Shown one piece after another: positions 8,284 through 17,845 of a stretch of 64,000 nt of DNA (position 1 is its first letter; each line of letters starts with the position of its first letter). Under the pieces are notes generated by a model. It made no database searches, was not told the DNA's origin, and worked only from the letters and a program-made list of their open reading frames with translations. The DNA is from Hyphomicrobiales bacterium (lineage in GTDB: Bacteria > Pseudomonadota > Alphaproteobacteria > Rhizobiales > Beijerinckiaceae). The translations under genes and the position numbers were made by a program. The stretch covers positions 1-64,000 of the forward strand of contig JAIXSR010000158.1 in assembly GCA_027484605.1 (NCBI GenBank), written 5' to 3'.

Positions 8284-9123
8284 ATGTCTGCTGCCGCGCC
8301 GCCGCTCGCCCATCTGCGCCAGGAAATCGACCGGGTCGACACCGTGATCCATGCCGCGCTGGTCGAGCGTGGCGAGATTGTCGGGCAGGTCATCGCGGCG
8401 AAGAACGCGGCAGGCGATACCGGCTCGGCCTTCCGCCCCGACCGCGAGGCCGATCTCATGCGCCGCATCGTGCTGAAGGCGCCGGGACGCTGGCCGATCG
8501 ACGCGCCTGAGAATATCTGGCGCGTCATCGTCGCCACCTCGACCTGGACGCAGGTGCCCTATCGCGTCCATGCCGATCTCTCGGGCGGCGATGTCGCCAT
8601 CCGCGAGAGCATGCGCTTCCATTTCGGCTTCACCGTGCCCTTCGTGCCGGCGGAGGATTCCCGCGCCGTCATCGCTGCAGTGGCCGCCTCGCTGGGCGAT
8701 CTCGGCATGTTTCGGATCGACCAGTCCGCCACGCTCGGCGCCTGGTGGAAGGGGCTCGAACACCCCGCTGCGCCGAAGATCATCGCCCGCCTGCCCTTCG
8801 CCGAACGCGCGGATCACCCGGTCGGGCTCCCCGTCTTCGTGATTGCCCGGCCGCAGAAGGAGGGCCTTGCCCGCGAGACGATCCTTGCTTCGGTCCGGGC
8901 CGAACGCTGGCGGCAGCCGGCGCTGGAAGCCCTGGCCGGGCTCGGCGCGGAGCTGGTCGCCTCGGCCGGCGATGCCAATGGCGCCAATCTTTTGATCGCC
9001 CATCCGGCGGAAGTCTCCGCACAAGGATTGACGGACGCGCTGGAAGGGGCGAAATGCGCGCCGTCGCGCTATATCGAGATCGGCTGCCATGCCCGGCGCT
9101 TTCGCCTTGGCAGCGGGTCCTGA
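8284..9123 (+). CDS. Chorismate mutase with C-terminal PDT-like domain
   Basis: A 279-residue protein. Residues ~5-90 form an AroQ-type chorismate mutase (chorismate to prephenate): [20 protein letters not shown], then a Lys in VIAAKN and [12 protein letters not shown]. Residues ~95-270 resemble a weakened prephenate dehydratase-like region, for example SMRFHFGF and [10 protein letters not shown], but without the conserved catalytic Thr motif I would expect. AGGA precedes the ATG. It heads a rightward operon with hisC and tyrA, giving chorismate to prephenate to tyrosine or phenylalanine. Confidence 0.88.
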   Translation: MSAAAPPLAHLRQEIDRVDTVIHAALVERGEIVGQVIAAKNAAGDTGSAFRPDREADLMRRIVLKAPGRWPIDAPENIWRVIVATSTWTQVPYRVHADLSGGDVAIRESMRFHFGFTVPFVPAEDSRAVIAAVAASLGDLGMFRIDQSATLGAWWKGLEHPAAPKIIARLPFAERADHPVGLPVFVIARPQKEGLARETILASVRAERWRQPALEALAGLGAELVASAGDANGANLLIAHPAEVSAQGLTDALEGAKCAPSRYIEIGCHARRFRLGSGS

Positions 9124-9152
9124 TCCGGCGCATCCCTGAAGGAGTGAAGGCC

Positions 9153-10268
9153 GTGACCGCTGTTCCCAAGCCCCGCCAGAGCATTCTCGCGATCGAGGCC
9201 TACATGCCCGGCAAGAGCAAGGCCCCGGCCGGCATGAAGCTCCACAAGCTCTCCAGCAACGAGACGCCGCTCGGCCCGAGCCCCCGCGCGATCGAGGCCT
9301 TCCGCGCCGCCGGCGCCAGCCTCGAACTCTACCCCGATGGCAGCGCCGAGAAGCTGCGCCAGGCCATTGCCGCCCGCTACGGGCTCGATGCCGGCCGCAT
9401 CCTCTGCGGCGCCGGCTCGGACGAGCTGCTCTCGCTCCTCGCCTATGGCTATCTCTCGCCCGGCGACGAGGCGATCTATTCCGAATACGGCTTCCTCGTC
9501 TACCGCATCGCTACCCTTGCGGCCGGCGCGACGCCCGTCATCGCGAAGGAGAAGAACCACACCGCCGATGTCGATGCCATCCTCGCTGCGGTGACGCCGC
9601 GGACGCGCATGGTCTTCCTCGCCAATCCGAACAACCCGACGGGCACCTACCTGCCCTTCGACGAGGTGAAGCGCCTCCATGCCGGCCTGCGCGGCGACAT
9701 CGTGCTCGTCCTCGATGCGGCCTATGCCGAATATGTCCGCCGGAATGACTATGCCTCCGGGCTGGAGCTTGTCGCCACGAGCCAGAATGTCGTGATGACG
9801 CGCACCTTCTCGAAGATCCACGGCCTTGCCAACCTGCGCATCGGCTGGGTCTACGGCCCGCCGGCCATCATCGACGTGCTGAACCGCATCCGCGGTCCGT
9901 TCAACATGAACGGCCCGGCCATCGCGGCGGGCGTGGCGGCGATGGAAGACACCGCCCACGAGGACAAGGCGGTGGCGCATAACAACCTCTGGCTGGAGCG
10001 GATGACCACCGCGCTCGAGGGCCTCGGCCTCGGCGTGACGCCCTCCGTCGGCAATTTCGTGCTGCTGCATTTCCCCGCCGAAGCCGGCAGGGGCGCGGCG
10101 GAAGCCGATGCCTGGCTGACCGAACGCGGCGTCATCCTCCGCCGGATGGATGCCTATGGCATGCCGGGCGCCCTGCGCCTGACCATCGGCAGCGAGGAGG
10201 CCAACCGCGCCGTCATCGCTGCGCTGGCCGGCTTCCTCGGCAAGGATGCCGCGAAAGCCCTGCCATGA
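9153..10268 (+). CDS. hisC: Histidinol-phosphate / aromatic aminotransferase
   Basis: A 371-residue fold-type I PLP aminotransferase. Key parts are [13 protein letters not shown] near the N-terminus, [28 protein letters not shown] and the PLP lysine in [15 protein letters not shown]. The usual role is conversion of imidazole-acetol phosphate to histidinol phosphate. Its place between chorismate mutase and tyrA suggests it also, or mainly, transaminates aromatic keto acids. GTG at 9153 follows GAAGGAG with 8-bp spacing. It overlaps tyrA by 4 bp. Confidence 0.92.
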   Translation: MTAVPKPRQSILAIEAYMPGKSKAPAGMKLHKLSSNETPLGPSPRAIEAFRAAGASLELYPDGSAEKLRQAIAARYGLDAGRILCGAGSDELLSLLAYGYLSPGDEAIYSEYGFLVYRIATLAAGATPVIAKEKNHTADVDAILAAVTPRTRMVFLANPNNPTGTYLPFDEVKRLHAGLRGDIVLVLDAAYAEYVRRNDYASGLELVATSQNVVMTRTFSKIHGLANLRIGWVYGPPAIIDVLNRIRGPFNMNGPAIAAGVAAMEDTAHEDKAVAHNNLWLERMTTALEGLGLGVTPSVGNFVLLHFPAEAGRGAAEADAWLTERGVILRRMDAYGMPGALRLTIGSEEANRAVIAALAGFLGKDAAKALP

Positions 10269-11236
10269 ACGATGCATCGGCGAATCCGGCGCCGGCAGGC
10301 CTGCCCTTCGCACGCGTCGGCATTATCGGGCTCGGCCTGATCGGCTCCTCCATGGCCCGCGCGCTCCGCAAATCCGGGAGCGCGAAAGCCATCGTGGCGA
10401 TCGACCGCGATGCCGCCGTCCGCGAGCGCGTCGCCGCGCTCGGCCTCGCCGATTCGATCACCGGCGATGCCGCTGCCGGCGTGACCGGCTGCGATCTCGT
10501 GATCCTCTGCGTGCCGGTCCTGGCCTATGGCGCCCTGGCCGAGATCATCGGCCCGCGCCTTGCGCCCGGCGCCATCGTCTCGGATGTCGGTTCGGTCAAG
10601 GGCTCCGTCGTGCGCGATGTCGGCCCGCATCTCCCGGAAGGCGTGCATTTCGTGCCGGCCCATCCGGTTGCCGGCACCGAGCATTCCGGCCCCGATGCCG
10701 GCTTCGCCGAACTCTTCGCCAATCGCTGGTCGATCCTCACACCGCCGGCCGGCACCGACCCCGCCGCGATCGAGCGCGTGCATGCGCTCTGGAGCGCGCT
10801 GGGCTCGAATGTCGAGATCATGACGCCCGAGCACCATGATCTCGTCCTCGCCATCACCTCGCATGTGCCGCATCTCATCGCCTACAACATCGTCGGCACC
10901 GCGGCGGATATGGAAACCGTGACCGAGAGCGAGGTCATCAAGTTCTCGGCCGGCGGCTTCCGCGATTTCACCCGCATCGCCGCGTCCGATCCGACCATGT
11001 GGCGGGATGTCTTCCTGACCAACAAGGATGCGGTGCTGGAAATGCTCGGCCGCTTCAACGAGGATCTCGCCGCGCTCCAGCGCATGATCCGCTGGGGCGA
11101 CGGCGAGGGGCTGCATGCGCTCTTCACCCGGACGCGGGCCATCCGGCGGGGCATCATCGCCTCCGGCCAGGAAACCGCCGCGCCGGATTTCGGCCGCCAT
11201 GCCGGCCTTGCCGCCCCGAAGGATCCGGCGGGCTGA
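10265..11236 (+). CDS. tyrA: Prephenate/arogenate dehydrogenase
   Basis: A 323-residue NAD(P)-dependent dehydrogenase of tyrosine synthesis. The Rossmann motif [13 protein letters not shown] is at residues ~19-31. [10 protein letters not shown] is the family signature, followed by the [13 protein letters not shown] helix of the dimerisation domain. No ACT domain is attached. Start and hisC stop share ATGA. Together with the two preceding genes it completes a short aromatic amino acid operon. Confidence 0.95.
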   Translation: MNDASANPAPAGLPFARVGIIGLGLIGSSMARALRKSGSAKAIVAIDRDAAVRERVAALGLADSITGDAAAGVTGCDLVILCVPVLAYGALAEIIGPRLAPGAIVSDVGSVKGSVVRDVGPHLPEGVHFVPAHPVAGTEHSGPDAGFAELFANRWSILTPPAGTDPAAIERVHALWSALGSNVEIMTPEHHDLVLAITSHVPHLIAYNIVGTAADMETVTESEVIKFSAGGFRDFTRIAASDPTMWRDVFLTNKDAVLEMLGRFNEDLAALQRMIRWGDGEGLHALFTRTRAIRRGIIASGQETAAPDFGRHAGLAAPKDPAG

Positions 11237-11237
11237 C

Positions 11238-12263
11238 TCAGTAGAGCGGGTCGAGCTGGGTGATCGTGAACGGGCCGAACCGCATCCGGCCGCGATCGAG
11301 GCTGAGCGCGATGGGCATGCCCTGCCCGCCGCTGAGCCGGCCGAGCAGCCCGCCCATATCCACCCCGCCGCGCCGCGTCAGCGAGCCGAGCAGCCCGTCG
11401 AGCCCGCGCGCGCGGCCCTGGAGGTTGCCTTCCGGCCGGCGGGCCTCGTCAAGGCCGATCTCGCCGGCAAGGTCGATCACCGCCGGGCCCTTGCTGGCCT
11501 TGAGCACGATCACCCGCGCCTTGTGCCCGCCGAGCCGCCAGGCCTCCAGCACATCCTGGAACTTCACGCGTGGATCGGGCACAAGCCCCGGCGCCGTGGC
11601 CTGGAACTCCATGCGGACCGGATCCTTCGTGCCGGCGAGATGGTCAAGCGGGGCGAAGGTCAGGTCCTGCACGAGCGCGACAAGATCGGTCCCGGCCACT
11701 GGGCCGGGCGAGCGGCGCATATGCAGGTCGACGCTCTTGGCCAAAGCCCGGATGTCGAGCTGCTGCGGCGCGCCGGCGGCCAGGGTCGGGCCGACAATCT
11801 CCACCGAAGCCTCGGTGATGCTTTCCGCGCCGGCGCGGATGCTGGCACGGGCCGAGGTCCAGCCGATCTCCATCATGCCAGCCTCGCCCTCGCGGGCGAC
11901 GAAGGGGGCGCCGAGAATGGCGATGAAATGCCCCGGCGAGAGGATGCGGGCATGCAGCGAGAGCGCGCCGAGCCGGCCCTCGCGGCGCAGGCCGCTGCCA
12001 TCGACCGTGACAAGACGGGGCTCGCTGCAGGAAATCACGATGCGGAACGGATAGCCGCCGATCGCGCGGTTCGGGCAGACCCATTCCCGGCCCCGCTCGC
12101 CCTCGCGGGCGATGAAGGCCTCGGCGATCGTCTCCGCGCGATGGGCGCTGAAGAACCAGATCCCCGTCCAGAGCAGACAGAGGATGGCCAGACCGATGAA
12201 GGGAAGGTAGAGACCCGCACGGAACCGTTTCGAATCCCCGGGCGGCACGTTATGTTCGGCCAT
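11238..12263 (-). CDS. DUF2125 membrane-anchored protein
   Basis: A 341-residue protein with one N-terminal membrane segment (LYLPFIGLAILCLLWTGIWF, ~17-36) and a large domain of DUF2125 type, presumably periplasmic. The GYPFRIVISC segment is a recognisable family mark. Such proteins are restricted mainly to alphaproteobacteria and often lie near tyrA. Function unknown. Its stop lies 1 bp from the tyrA stop on the other strand, so the two are convergent. Confidence 0.85.
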   Translation of the reverse strand: MAEHNVPPGDSKRFRAGLYLPFIGLAILCLLWTGIWFFSAHRAETIAEAFIAREGERGREWVCPNRAIGGYPFRIVISCSEPRLVTVDGSGLRREGRLGALSLHARILSPGHFIAILGAPFVAREGEAGMMEIGWTSARASIRAGAESITEASVEIVGPTLAAGAPQQLDIRALAKSVDLHMRRSPGPVAGTDLVALVQDLTFAPLDHLAGTKDPVRMEFQATAPGLVPDPRVKFQDVLEAWRLGGHKARVIVLKASKGPAVIDLAGEIGLDEARRPEGNLQGRARGLDGLLGSLTRRGGVDMGGLLGRLSGGQGMPIALSLDRGRMRFGPFTITQLDPLY

Positions 12264-12374
12264 GTCTCGATCCTGTTCCGTGTCTCGATCCTGTTCCGTC
12301 GCCCTGTCCGGGTAAACCTGTCAAGCCAACCCGTCCGGGCCCGAAACCCGGCCCCATGCCTGAAGTCCGATATC

Positions 12375-12950
12375 GTGTCGCACGCAAACTCGTCAATCGC
12401 TTCGCAGATCGCCGGCAGGGACCTCTGGGTCTTCGGCTATGGCTCGCTGATGTGGCGGCCGGGTTTCGCGCATGTCGAGCGCATCCCGGCCCTGCTGCGC
12501 GGTGCCCATCGGGCGCTCTGCGTCTATTCGGTGCGGCATCGTGGCACGGTCGAGGCGCCGGGCCTCGTGCTCGGCCTTGACCATGGCGGCGCCTGCCACG
12601 GCATCGCCTTCCGCGTGCCCGCCGCCGAGGTGCAGGCGACCCATGCCTACCTGACCGAGCGCGAGCAGCTCAACAAGGTCTATCACGAGGCTTTCCGCCC
12701 CATCCGGCTGGCCGATGGCCGGCAGGTCAAGGCGCTGGCCTATCTGGTCGACCGGCGGCATCCGCAATATGCGCGCGGGCTCGACCATCCGCGCCTGCTC
12801 GAACTCGTCCTGCAGGGCCATGGCCAGTCCGGCTCCTGCCGCGATTATGTGCTCAACACCCTCGCCGCGATGGAGGAGCTGGGCATCCGCGATCACGCGC
12901 TGGGATGGCTCGGCGAGGCCTTGCGCTCCGATCCGCTGGTCGGGGTGTAG
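12375..12950 (+). CDS. chaC: Gamma-glutamylcyclotransferase, ChaC type
   Basis: A 191-residue ChaC-like enzyme that cleaves glutathione to 5-oxoproline and Cys-Gly in characterised members. LWVFGYGSLMW is the substrate-binding loop near residue 17, and YLTEREQ carries the likely catalytic Glu. The only suitable start before the domain is the GTG at 12375; no ATG lies in frame close by. The last 58 bp overlap the 3' end of plsC on the other strand. Confidence 0.88.
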   Translation: MSHANSSIASQIAGRDLWVFGYGSLMWRPGFAHVERIPALLRGAHRALCVYSVRHRGTVEAPGLVLGLDHGGACHGIAFRVPAAEVQATHAYLTEREQLNKVYHEAFRPIRLADGRQVKALAYLVDRRHPQYARGLDHPRLLELVLQGHGQSGSCRDYVLNTLAAMEELGIRDHALGWLGEALRSDPLVGV

Positions 12951-13666
12951 CCCGCTTCCGCCAGCAGCCGCTCGGTATTGTCCTCGATCGCCACCTTGAG
13001 GCGCTCGAAGAACACTTCCGGCGGCAGGCCGGCCGGGATCGGCTCGAGATATTCCATGATGATCCGCCGAGGGTAATGCAGCAGGGTGTTGCGCGGCCAG
13101 GCCAGGCCCGAAGTCAGCGCCACGGGGATGCAGGGCACGTTGAGCTGGGCATACATCCGGGCGACGCCGAACTTGTACTCGGGCGGGGCGCCCACCTTGC
13201 GCCGTGTGCCTTCCGGGAAAATCACGATCTGCCGTCCGCGCTCCACCGCCTCGAGCGCATAGGCCTGCATCTTTGCCAAGGCCTGCTGGCGCTGGCCGCG
13301 ATCGATCGGGATCTGCTGCGCCTTGACAAGGTGCCAGCCGAAAAGCGGCAGCTTCAGCAATTCACGCTTCAGGATGTAGGTCGCATGGGGCACATGCAGC
13401 AGCAGCGCCATGGTTTCCCAGGCACTGTGATGCTTGGCCGCCACAAGGAGCGGACCTGCGGGGATTCGATCAAGGCCGCGAAACTCGAACCGCGCCCCGG
13501 TGGTGATGGCATGGAGCCAGATCGCGCCGCGCGCCCAGCCCCGGGCCGCAGCCATGAGAAGGGCGGGCGGAAACGGCCAGGTGCCGATGGCGATGATGAA
13601 CCAGAACGCGCAATAGGGGTAGAAGAGCAGGTGGAACAGCACGGAGCGGAGGATGATCAGCGGCAC
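12893..13666 (-). CDS. plsC: 1-acyl-sn-glycerol-3-phosphate acyltransferase
   Basis: A 257-residue inner-membrane acyltransferase making phosphatidic acid from lysophosphatidic acid. A hydrophobic N-terminus (LFYPYCAFWFIIAIGTWPF) is followed by motif I as KHHSAWET, a His-X4-Glu variant of the usual His-X4-Asp that is common in alphaproteobacteria, and motif III as FPEGTRR. It is transcribed leftward, convergent with chaC and overlapping it by 58 bp at the 3' ends. Confidence 0.9.
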   Translation of the reverse strand: MPLIILRSVLFHLLFYPYCAFWFIIAIGTWPFPPALLMAAARGWARGAIWLHAITTGARFEFRGLDRIPAGPLLVAAKHHSAWETMALLLHVPHATYILKRELLKLPLFGWHLVKAQQIPIDRGQRQQALAKMQAYALEAVERGRQIVIFPEGTRRKVGAPPEYKFGVARMYAQLNVPCIPVALTSGLAWPRNTLLHYPRRIIMEYLEPIPAGLPPEVFFERLKVAIEDNTERLLAEAGYTPTSGSERKASPSHPSA

Positions 13667-13749
13667 GAAGGAACCCCGGATGTCTGGCGCATGGCAGGCG
13701 CAAAGGTTCTTCCTGCCCCAATTGCCGCCTGCACGGCAAGCGTTTCACG

Positions 13750-14382
13750 TCAGGTCCGGCCGGGAAGCCCGGCGAGGATCCGCAGCCTTGCCGCGGAATA
13801 CTTGACGAATTCGAGCATGAGGATGCGCGTCAGGGCCGGTTCCTGCCACCAGCGATTGATGCGCGAGGCCTCGGGCACAACCGGATAGATCTGCAGCGCC
13901 ACATGCGGCATCGCTGCCGAGAATTCGAGCTGCGCCCGCGGCACATGGTAGCTCGCGGTCACGAGGATCAGCGAGGCGAAACCATGCCGCTGCACCCAGT
14001 CCCGCGTTTCGATCGCGTTGCCATAGGTGTTCCGTGCCCGGAAATCGAGATCGATGCAGCAGGCGAAAAGCCCGTCGCGGCCCGGCCATTGCCGCTTGAG
14101 CGTCTCGGCCCGGATCTGCGCATTGACGCCGGAAATGAAGAGCCGCTGCCCCAGCCGGCGCTCCATCAGGACCAGCCCGTCGAGGATACGGTCCGCGCCG
14201 CCGGTCAGCACGACGACACCCTCGGCCGGCTGCAGCGCCACCGGCTCGCGCCGTTCGAGCCCGGCCGCGAAGAGGATCGTGCCGAGGACCAGCGCCGCCA
14301 GAGACAGAACGACCAGGCGGGCTGTCCATCGGGCAAACCCGGCCAGAAGGCGCCACCGCGCTCCCGGACCGGGCGCCGTCAT
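13750..14382 (-). CDS. YdcF/SanA-family DUF218 membrane protein
   Basis: A 210-residue protein with an N-terminal membrane segment (residues ~19-42) followed by a DUF218 domain: VVLTGGADRI, LFISGVN, TYGNAIETRDW and TASYHVPRAQLEF are typical. Relatives such as SanA and ElyC affect envelope integrity and peptidoglycan or undecaprenyl metabolism in Enterobacteria. The start overlaps the ftsX stop by 4 bp, so it is the last gene of an ftsE-ftsX-ydcF run. Confidence 0.87.
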   Translation of the reverse strand: MTAPGPGARWRLLAGFARWTARLVVLSLAALVLGTILFAAGLERREPVALQPAEGVVVLTGGADRILDGLVLMERRLGQRLFISGVNAQIRAETLKRQWPGRDGLFACCIDLDFRARNTYGNAIETRDWVQRHGFASLILVTASYHVPRAQLEFSAAMPHVALQIYPVVPEASRINRWWQEPALTRILMLEFVKYSAARLRILAGLPGRT

Positions 14383-15389
14383 TCCTCGCCCTCGAGCGTG
14401 CGGTAGACGGTGACGCGGGAGACGATGGCCGTCACCGCCGAGACGACAAGGCCGATCAGCAGCACCGAGAGATAGCCGCCGATCGGCAGGCTGAACCGGC
14501 CGAACAGGGCCTCGACCTGCTCCGCCCCCGGCGTCGAGGCGAATCGCTCGGACGAAAGCGAGATGAAGAGATAGAAGATCACCGCGAGGAAGCCGCCCGC
14601 CAGCCCGCCCCTGAGGCCGAGCCGCAGGAAATGGCGCTGGAATTCGCGGGCGATGTAGCGGTCCTCGGCACCCACGAGGTGCAGGACATCGATGATATGC
14701 GCCGTGCCGGCCATCGCGCCCCGCGTGGCGAAGGCCACCGCGAGCCCCGTTGCCACCAGCACCAGCGCGAGGATGACAAGCCCGATCACCACCAGCGAAT
14801 CCGCCATCAGCTTGAGCCGCCCGAGCCAGAGCCGGTGGTCGTCGAGCCCGGCATTGGGCACGCGCTCCGCCAGAGCCGCCTTGAGCGCCGCGAAATCCGG
14901 CGCGGCGCCGGAGCCGAGCTTGAGCACGATCAGCCGCGGTACCGGCAATTCGGACAGGTCGAGCCCGGCGCCGAGCCAGGGCTCGAGCAGCTTCTCGGCC
15001 TCGCTCCGCGCGAAGATGCGCACCGCCTCGATCCCGCGCGTGCGGCGGGCGATCTCGGCCGCCTCCTTGATATCGGCCTCGATATCGCGCCCCGGCAGCG
15101 GCCGGACCTGCACCGTGACCTCGCGGGACAGGTCGTTCGACCACCCGCGCGAGGCATCGGCGATCAGATGCACCGCCCCGGCTGTGACGCCGGCAAGGAA
15201 GGTCATGATGACAATGACGAGCACCAGCGCCCGCCCGGCAATGGAGCGGGCCGGCAGGACCGGCGACAGGGCCTCGCCCCGGCCGGGGGCGCTGAACAGG
15301 GCCGCAGCCTGCCGGCGCCAGGCATCAAGGCCCCGCCCGAAGCCCGGCGACGCAGCCTCGCCCGCATTGGTTTCCGGTTCGGCGCTCAT
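14379..15389 (-). CDS. ftsX: Cell division ABC transporter permease FtsX
   Basis: A 336-residue permease partner of FtsE, with an N-terminal tail, four membrane segments and a periplasmic loop between the first two, as in FtsX. The complex couples ATP hydrolysis to activation of peptidoglycan hydrolases at the septum. The first segment is ALVLVIVIMTFLAGVTAGAV. The later segments include VVIGLVILALVLVATGLAVA and YLSVLLIGLVVSAV. It begins 3 bp after the ftsE stop. Confidence 0.92.
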   Translation of the reverse strand: MSAEPETNAGEAASPGFGRGLDAWRRQAAALFSAPGRGEALSPVLPARSIAGRALVLVIVIMTFLAGVTAGAVHLIADASRGWSNDLSREVTVQVRPLPGRDIEADIKEAAEIARRTRGIEAVRIFARSEAEKLLEPWLGAGLDLSELPVPRLIVLKLGSGAAPDFAALKAALAERVPNAGLDDHRLWLGRLKLMADSLVVIGLVILALVLVATGLAVAFATRGAMAGTAHIIDVLHLVGAEDRYIAREFQRHFLRLGLRGGLAGGFLAVIFYLFISLSSERFASTPGAEQVEALFGRFSLPIGGYLSVLLIGLVVSAVTAIVSRVTVYRTLEGEE

Positions 15390-15392
15390 CGG

Positions 15393-16121
15393 TCAATCAT
15401 AGATGTGCAGATGCCCCTCGGCGAGAACCATTCGCCGGGCATCCACGAGATCCATCAGCTGCAGGTCATGGGTGGCCAGGACGATGGCCGTGCCGGTCCG
15501 GTTCAGCTCGATGAAGAGGCGCAGCAGCCGCCGCGCCAGCGAGGGATCGACATTGCCTGTGGGCTCGTCGGCCAGCAGCATCTGCGGCTGGACGATCAGC
15601 GCCCGGGCAATGGCGGCGCGCTGCTTCTCCCCGCCCGAGAGAATGACCGGCGGCACATGCATGCGGTCGCCGAGGCCGACCCATTTGAGCAGCTCGATCA
15701 CCTCGGCCCTGTAGCTCGATTCCTCGCGCCCCTGCACCACCAGCGGCAGGGCCACGTTCTCGTAGGTCGTCAGATGGTCGAGCAGGCGGAAATCCTGGAA
15801 CACGATGCCGATCCGCCGACGCAGCCGCGCCAGTTCGGCCTTGTCGATCGCGTTGACGGCATTGCCGAACAGCGTGACGCGGCCGCGTGTCGGTTTCAGC
15901 GTCTGCAGGATCAGCTTCAGCAGGGTCGTCTTGCCGGCGCCGGACGGGCCGGTCAGGAACTGGAAGGAATGCGAGGGAATGGAAAACGACAGGTCGCGCA
16001 GGATTTCAGGGCCGATCCCGTAGCGCAGGCCGACATTCTCGAATCGCACCAGCTCGAGCGATTCGGATGAATCCCCGGGAGTTTGTGCCGGATTGGGCCC
16101 GGAATCGATGTTCTGGACCAC
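15393..16121 (-). CDS. ftsE: Cell division ATP-binding protein FtsE
   Basis: A 242-residue ABC ATPase. Walker A is GPSGAGKTT, the signature is LSGGEKQR, Walker B is MLLADEPTGNVD, and the H-loop is ATHD. VRFENVGLRYG at the start of the fold is typical for FtsE, preceded here by a ~25-residue unconserved N-terminus. The start codon is GTG, weakly preceded by AGG. It is divergent from the zinc-ribbon protein gene, a common alphaproteobacterial arrangement. Confidence 0.95.
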   Translation of the reverse strand: MVQNIDSGPNPAQTPGDSSESLELVRFENVGLRYGIGPEILRDLSFSIPSHSFQFLTGPSGAGKTTLLKLILQTLKPTRGRVTLFGNAVNAIDKAELARLRRRIGIVFQDFRLLDHLTTYENVALPLVVQGREESSYRAEVIELLKWVGLGDRMHVPPVILSGGEKQRAAIARALIVQPQMLLADEPTGNVDPSLARRLLRLFIELNRTGTAIVLATHDLQLMDLVDARRMVLAEGHLHIYD

Positions 16122-16214
16122 GGTTTTACCTGCCCTTAACGCTCATCAGCGAGGAATAGCAGGGGGGAGCACATCCCGTGAACCCCCCTGTTCATGCGCG
16201 AGCCCAACAATCCC

Positions 16215-17216
16215 ATGGCGTTGATCCGCTGCCCCCAATGCGACACCCTCCACGACGTGGAAGGTTCGTTCTTCGCCAAGGGCCCCCGCAAGGTCCGCTG
16301 CGCCGAATGCCGGACGGTCTGGGAAGCCGCTGATCCGGATTCCAAGGCGCGGCAGGCCATCATCCCCTCGCTGGACCTGAAGATCAACCCGCCGGAAATG
16401 CGCGCCGCAGCCGCCAAGGCCGAACCGGAAGCCGCCCTGGACCAGGCCGCCATCGACGCGATGGATTTCGGGCTGCCGGCCGAGACGAATGCCGGGGACA
16501 GCACGATCTCCGCCGAGGATCTCGAGGCCCTCTTCGCCGAGGAGGCGCAGCCTGCACCCGCCGATGCCGCCGCGGCAGCCCCCGCCCCGACCGAGCAGCC
16601 GGCCGGCTTCGGCGAGCCGATCCGCGTGCCGCAGGACCTGGCCGACCAGATGACGCCGCCGGCCACCCCGGCCGCCGCCCCGGAGGACGAGCCCGATCGC
16701 CGCGCCAACCGGCGCAACCGCCGCCTCGCTGCGGCCGAAGCCCATCACCAGAAGGACGGCAAGGGAACCGGGCGCAGCTCGATGACCGGCATCGTGCTGG
16801 CGGCCGGCATCGGCTCGCTTGCCATGCTCGGCATCCTCCGGCACGAGACCGTCCGCCTCTTCCCGCAGACGGCGCCGCTCTTCGCCGCCATCGGCCTGGG
16901 CGTCAAGCAGCACCAGCTCGATATCGACAATGTCCGCTCCCGCCTCTCGCGCGAGAACGGGCTGGAGACGCTCGAAGTCACCGGCACCATCGCCAACCTG
17001 TCGAAATCCATCCAGAAAGTTCCGGTCATGCGGCTCTCGATCCGCTCCACGGCCGGGCAGGAAATCTATGTCTGGACGGCCACGGCCGACCAGCCCGAAC
17101 TCGCCCCCGGCGAATCGACGAGCTTCCGCCGCCGGCTGGCCAGCCCGCCCGCCGATTCGCATTCGGTGATGGTGCGTTTTGTCGCAAAAGACGATATCGT
17201 CGCCGCGATCCGCTGA
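16215..17216 (+). CDS. MJ0042 zinc-ribbon, DUF3426-type membrane protein
   Basis: A 333-residue protein. Residues 1-40 hold a zinc ribbon with CPQC and CAEC pairs (MJ0042 type). A long Ala/Pro/Glu-rich linker follows, then one membrane segment near TGIVLAAGIGSLAMLGIL, and a C-terminal DUF3426-like domain (LEVTGTIANLS, then VWTATADQPELAPGES). Function unknown. I chose the ATG at 16215, which places the ribbon at the N-terminus as usual; an ATG at 16194 is possible. Neither has a clear ribosome site. Confidence 0.82.
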   Translation: MALIRCPQCDTLHDVEGSFFAKGPRKVRCAECRTVWEAADPDSKARQAIIPSLDLKINPPEMRAAAAKAEPEAALDQAAIDAMDFGLPAETNAGDSTISAEDLEALFAEEAQPAPADAAAAAPAPTEQPAGFGEPIRVPQDLADQMTPPATPAAAPEDEPDRRANRRNRRLAAAEAHHQKDGKGTGRSSMTGIVLAAGIGSLAMLGILRHETVRLFPQTAPLFAAIGLGVKQHQLDIDNVRSRLSRENGLETLEVTGTIANLSKSIQKVPVMRLSIRSTAGQEIYVWTATADQPELAPGESTSFRRRLASPPADSHSVMVRFVAKDDIVAAIR

Positions 17217-17252
17217 ACCCCGGCGGTACGCATTTTCATTTCCGAGGTCTTC

Positions 17253-17831
17253 TTGTCCGCGACTCCCCTCTCTCCCGGCACGGTTCTGGCCGGCGACGAC
17301 GATCATGTGATCCATGTCCTGTTCGACGAGGCCGCCATCGGCCGGCGGATCGAGGCGCTCGCCGCGGAGATCCGCGATGCCGAACCGCGCGAATTGCTGG
17401 TGATCGCCATCCTGCGCGGCTCCTTCATCTTCGCGGCGGATCTGGTGCGGGCCCTGCATCGCGTCGGCATGGCGCCGAGCGTGGAATTCATGCAGCTCGC
17501 CAGCTACCATTCCGGCATGGCCTCGTCCGGCCAGGTCACCATCATCAAGGACATCGACAACCAGGTTACCGACCGTGATGTCCTGCTGATCGACGACATC
17601 CTCGAATCCGGCCGCACCCTCGCCTTCGCCAAGGATCTGCTGACCGCACGCGGCGCCCGCCGCGTCATGGCGGCGGTGCTGATCGAGAAGCCGGTGCCGC
17701 GGGCCGTGCAGTTCACGGCGGATTTCGTCGGATTCCAGGCGCCGGACAAGTTTCTCGTGGGTTACGGCATGGATGTCGCCCACAAGTTCCGCGAATTGCC
17801 GTTTGTCGGCATGGTCGAGCCCCGCAACTGA
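17253..17831 (+). CDS. hpt: Hypoxanthine phosphoribosyltransferase
   Basis: A 192-residue purine salvage enzyme converting hypoxanthine (or guanine) plus PRPP to the nucleotide. The PRPP-binding motif is VLLIDDILESGRTL. AILRGSFIFAADL is the flexible loop preceding it, and DFVGFQAPDKFLVGYGMD near the C-terminus is characteristic of the base-binding part. It starts with TTG after GAGGT. It lies 36 bp after the zinc-ribbon gene and 14 bp before the response regulator, suggesting one transcript. Confidence 0.94.
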   Translation: MSATPLSPGTVLAGDDDHVIHVLFDEAAIGRRIEALAAEIRDAEPRELLVIAILRGSFIFAADLVRALHRVGMAPSVEFMQLASYHSGMASSGQVTIIKDIDNQVTDRDVLLIDDILESGRTLAFAKDLLTARGARRVMAAVLIEKPVPRAVQFTADFVGFQAPDKFLVGYGMDVAHKFRELPFVGMVEPRN

Positions 17832-17845
17832 TCGGAGGAGATGCC

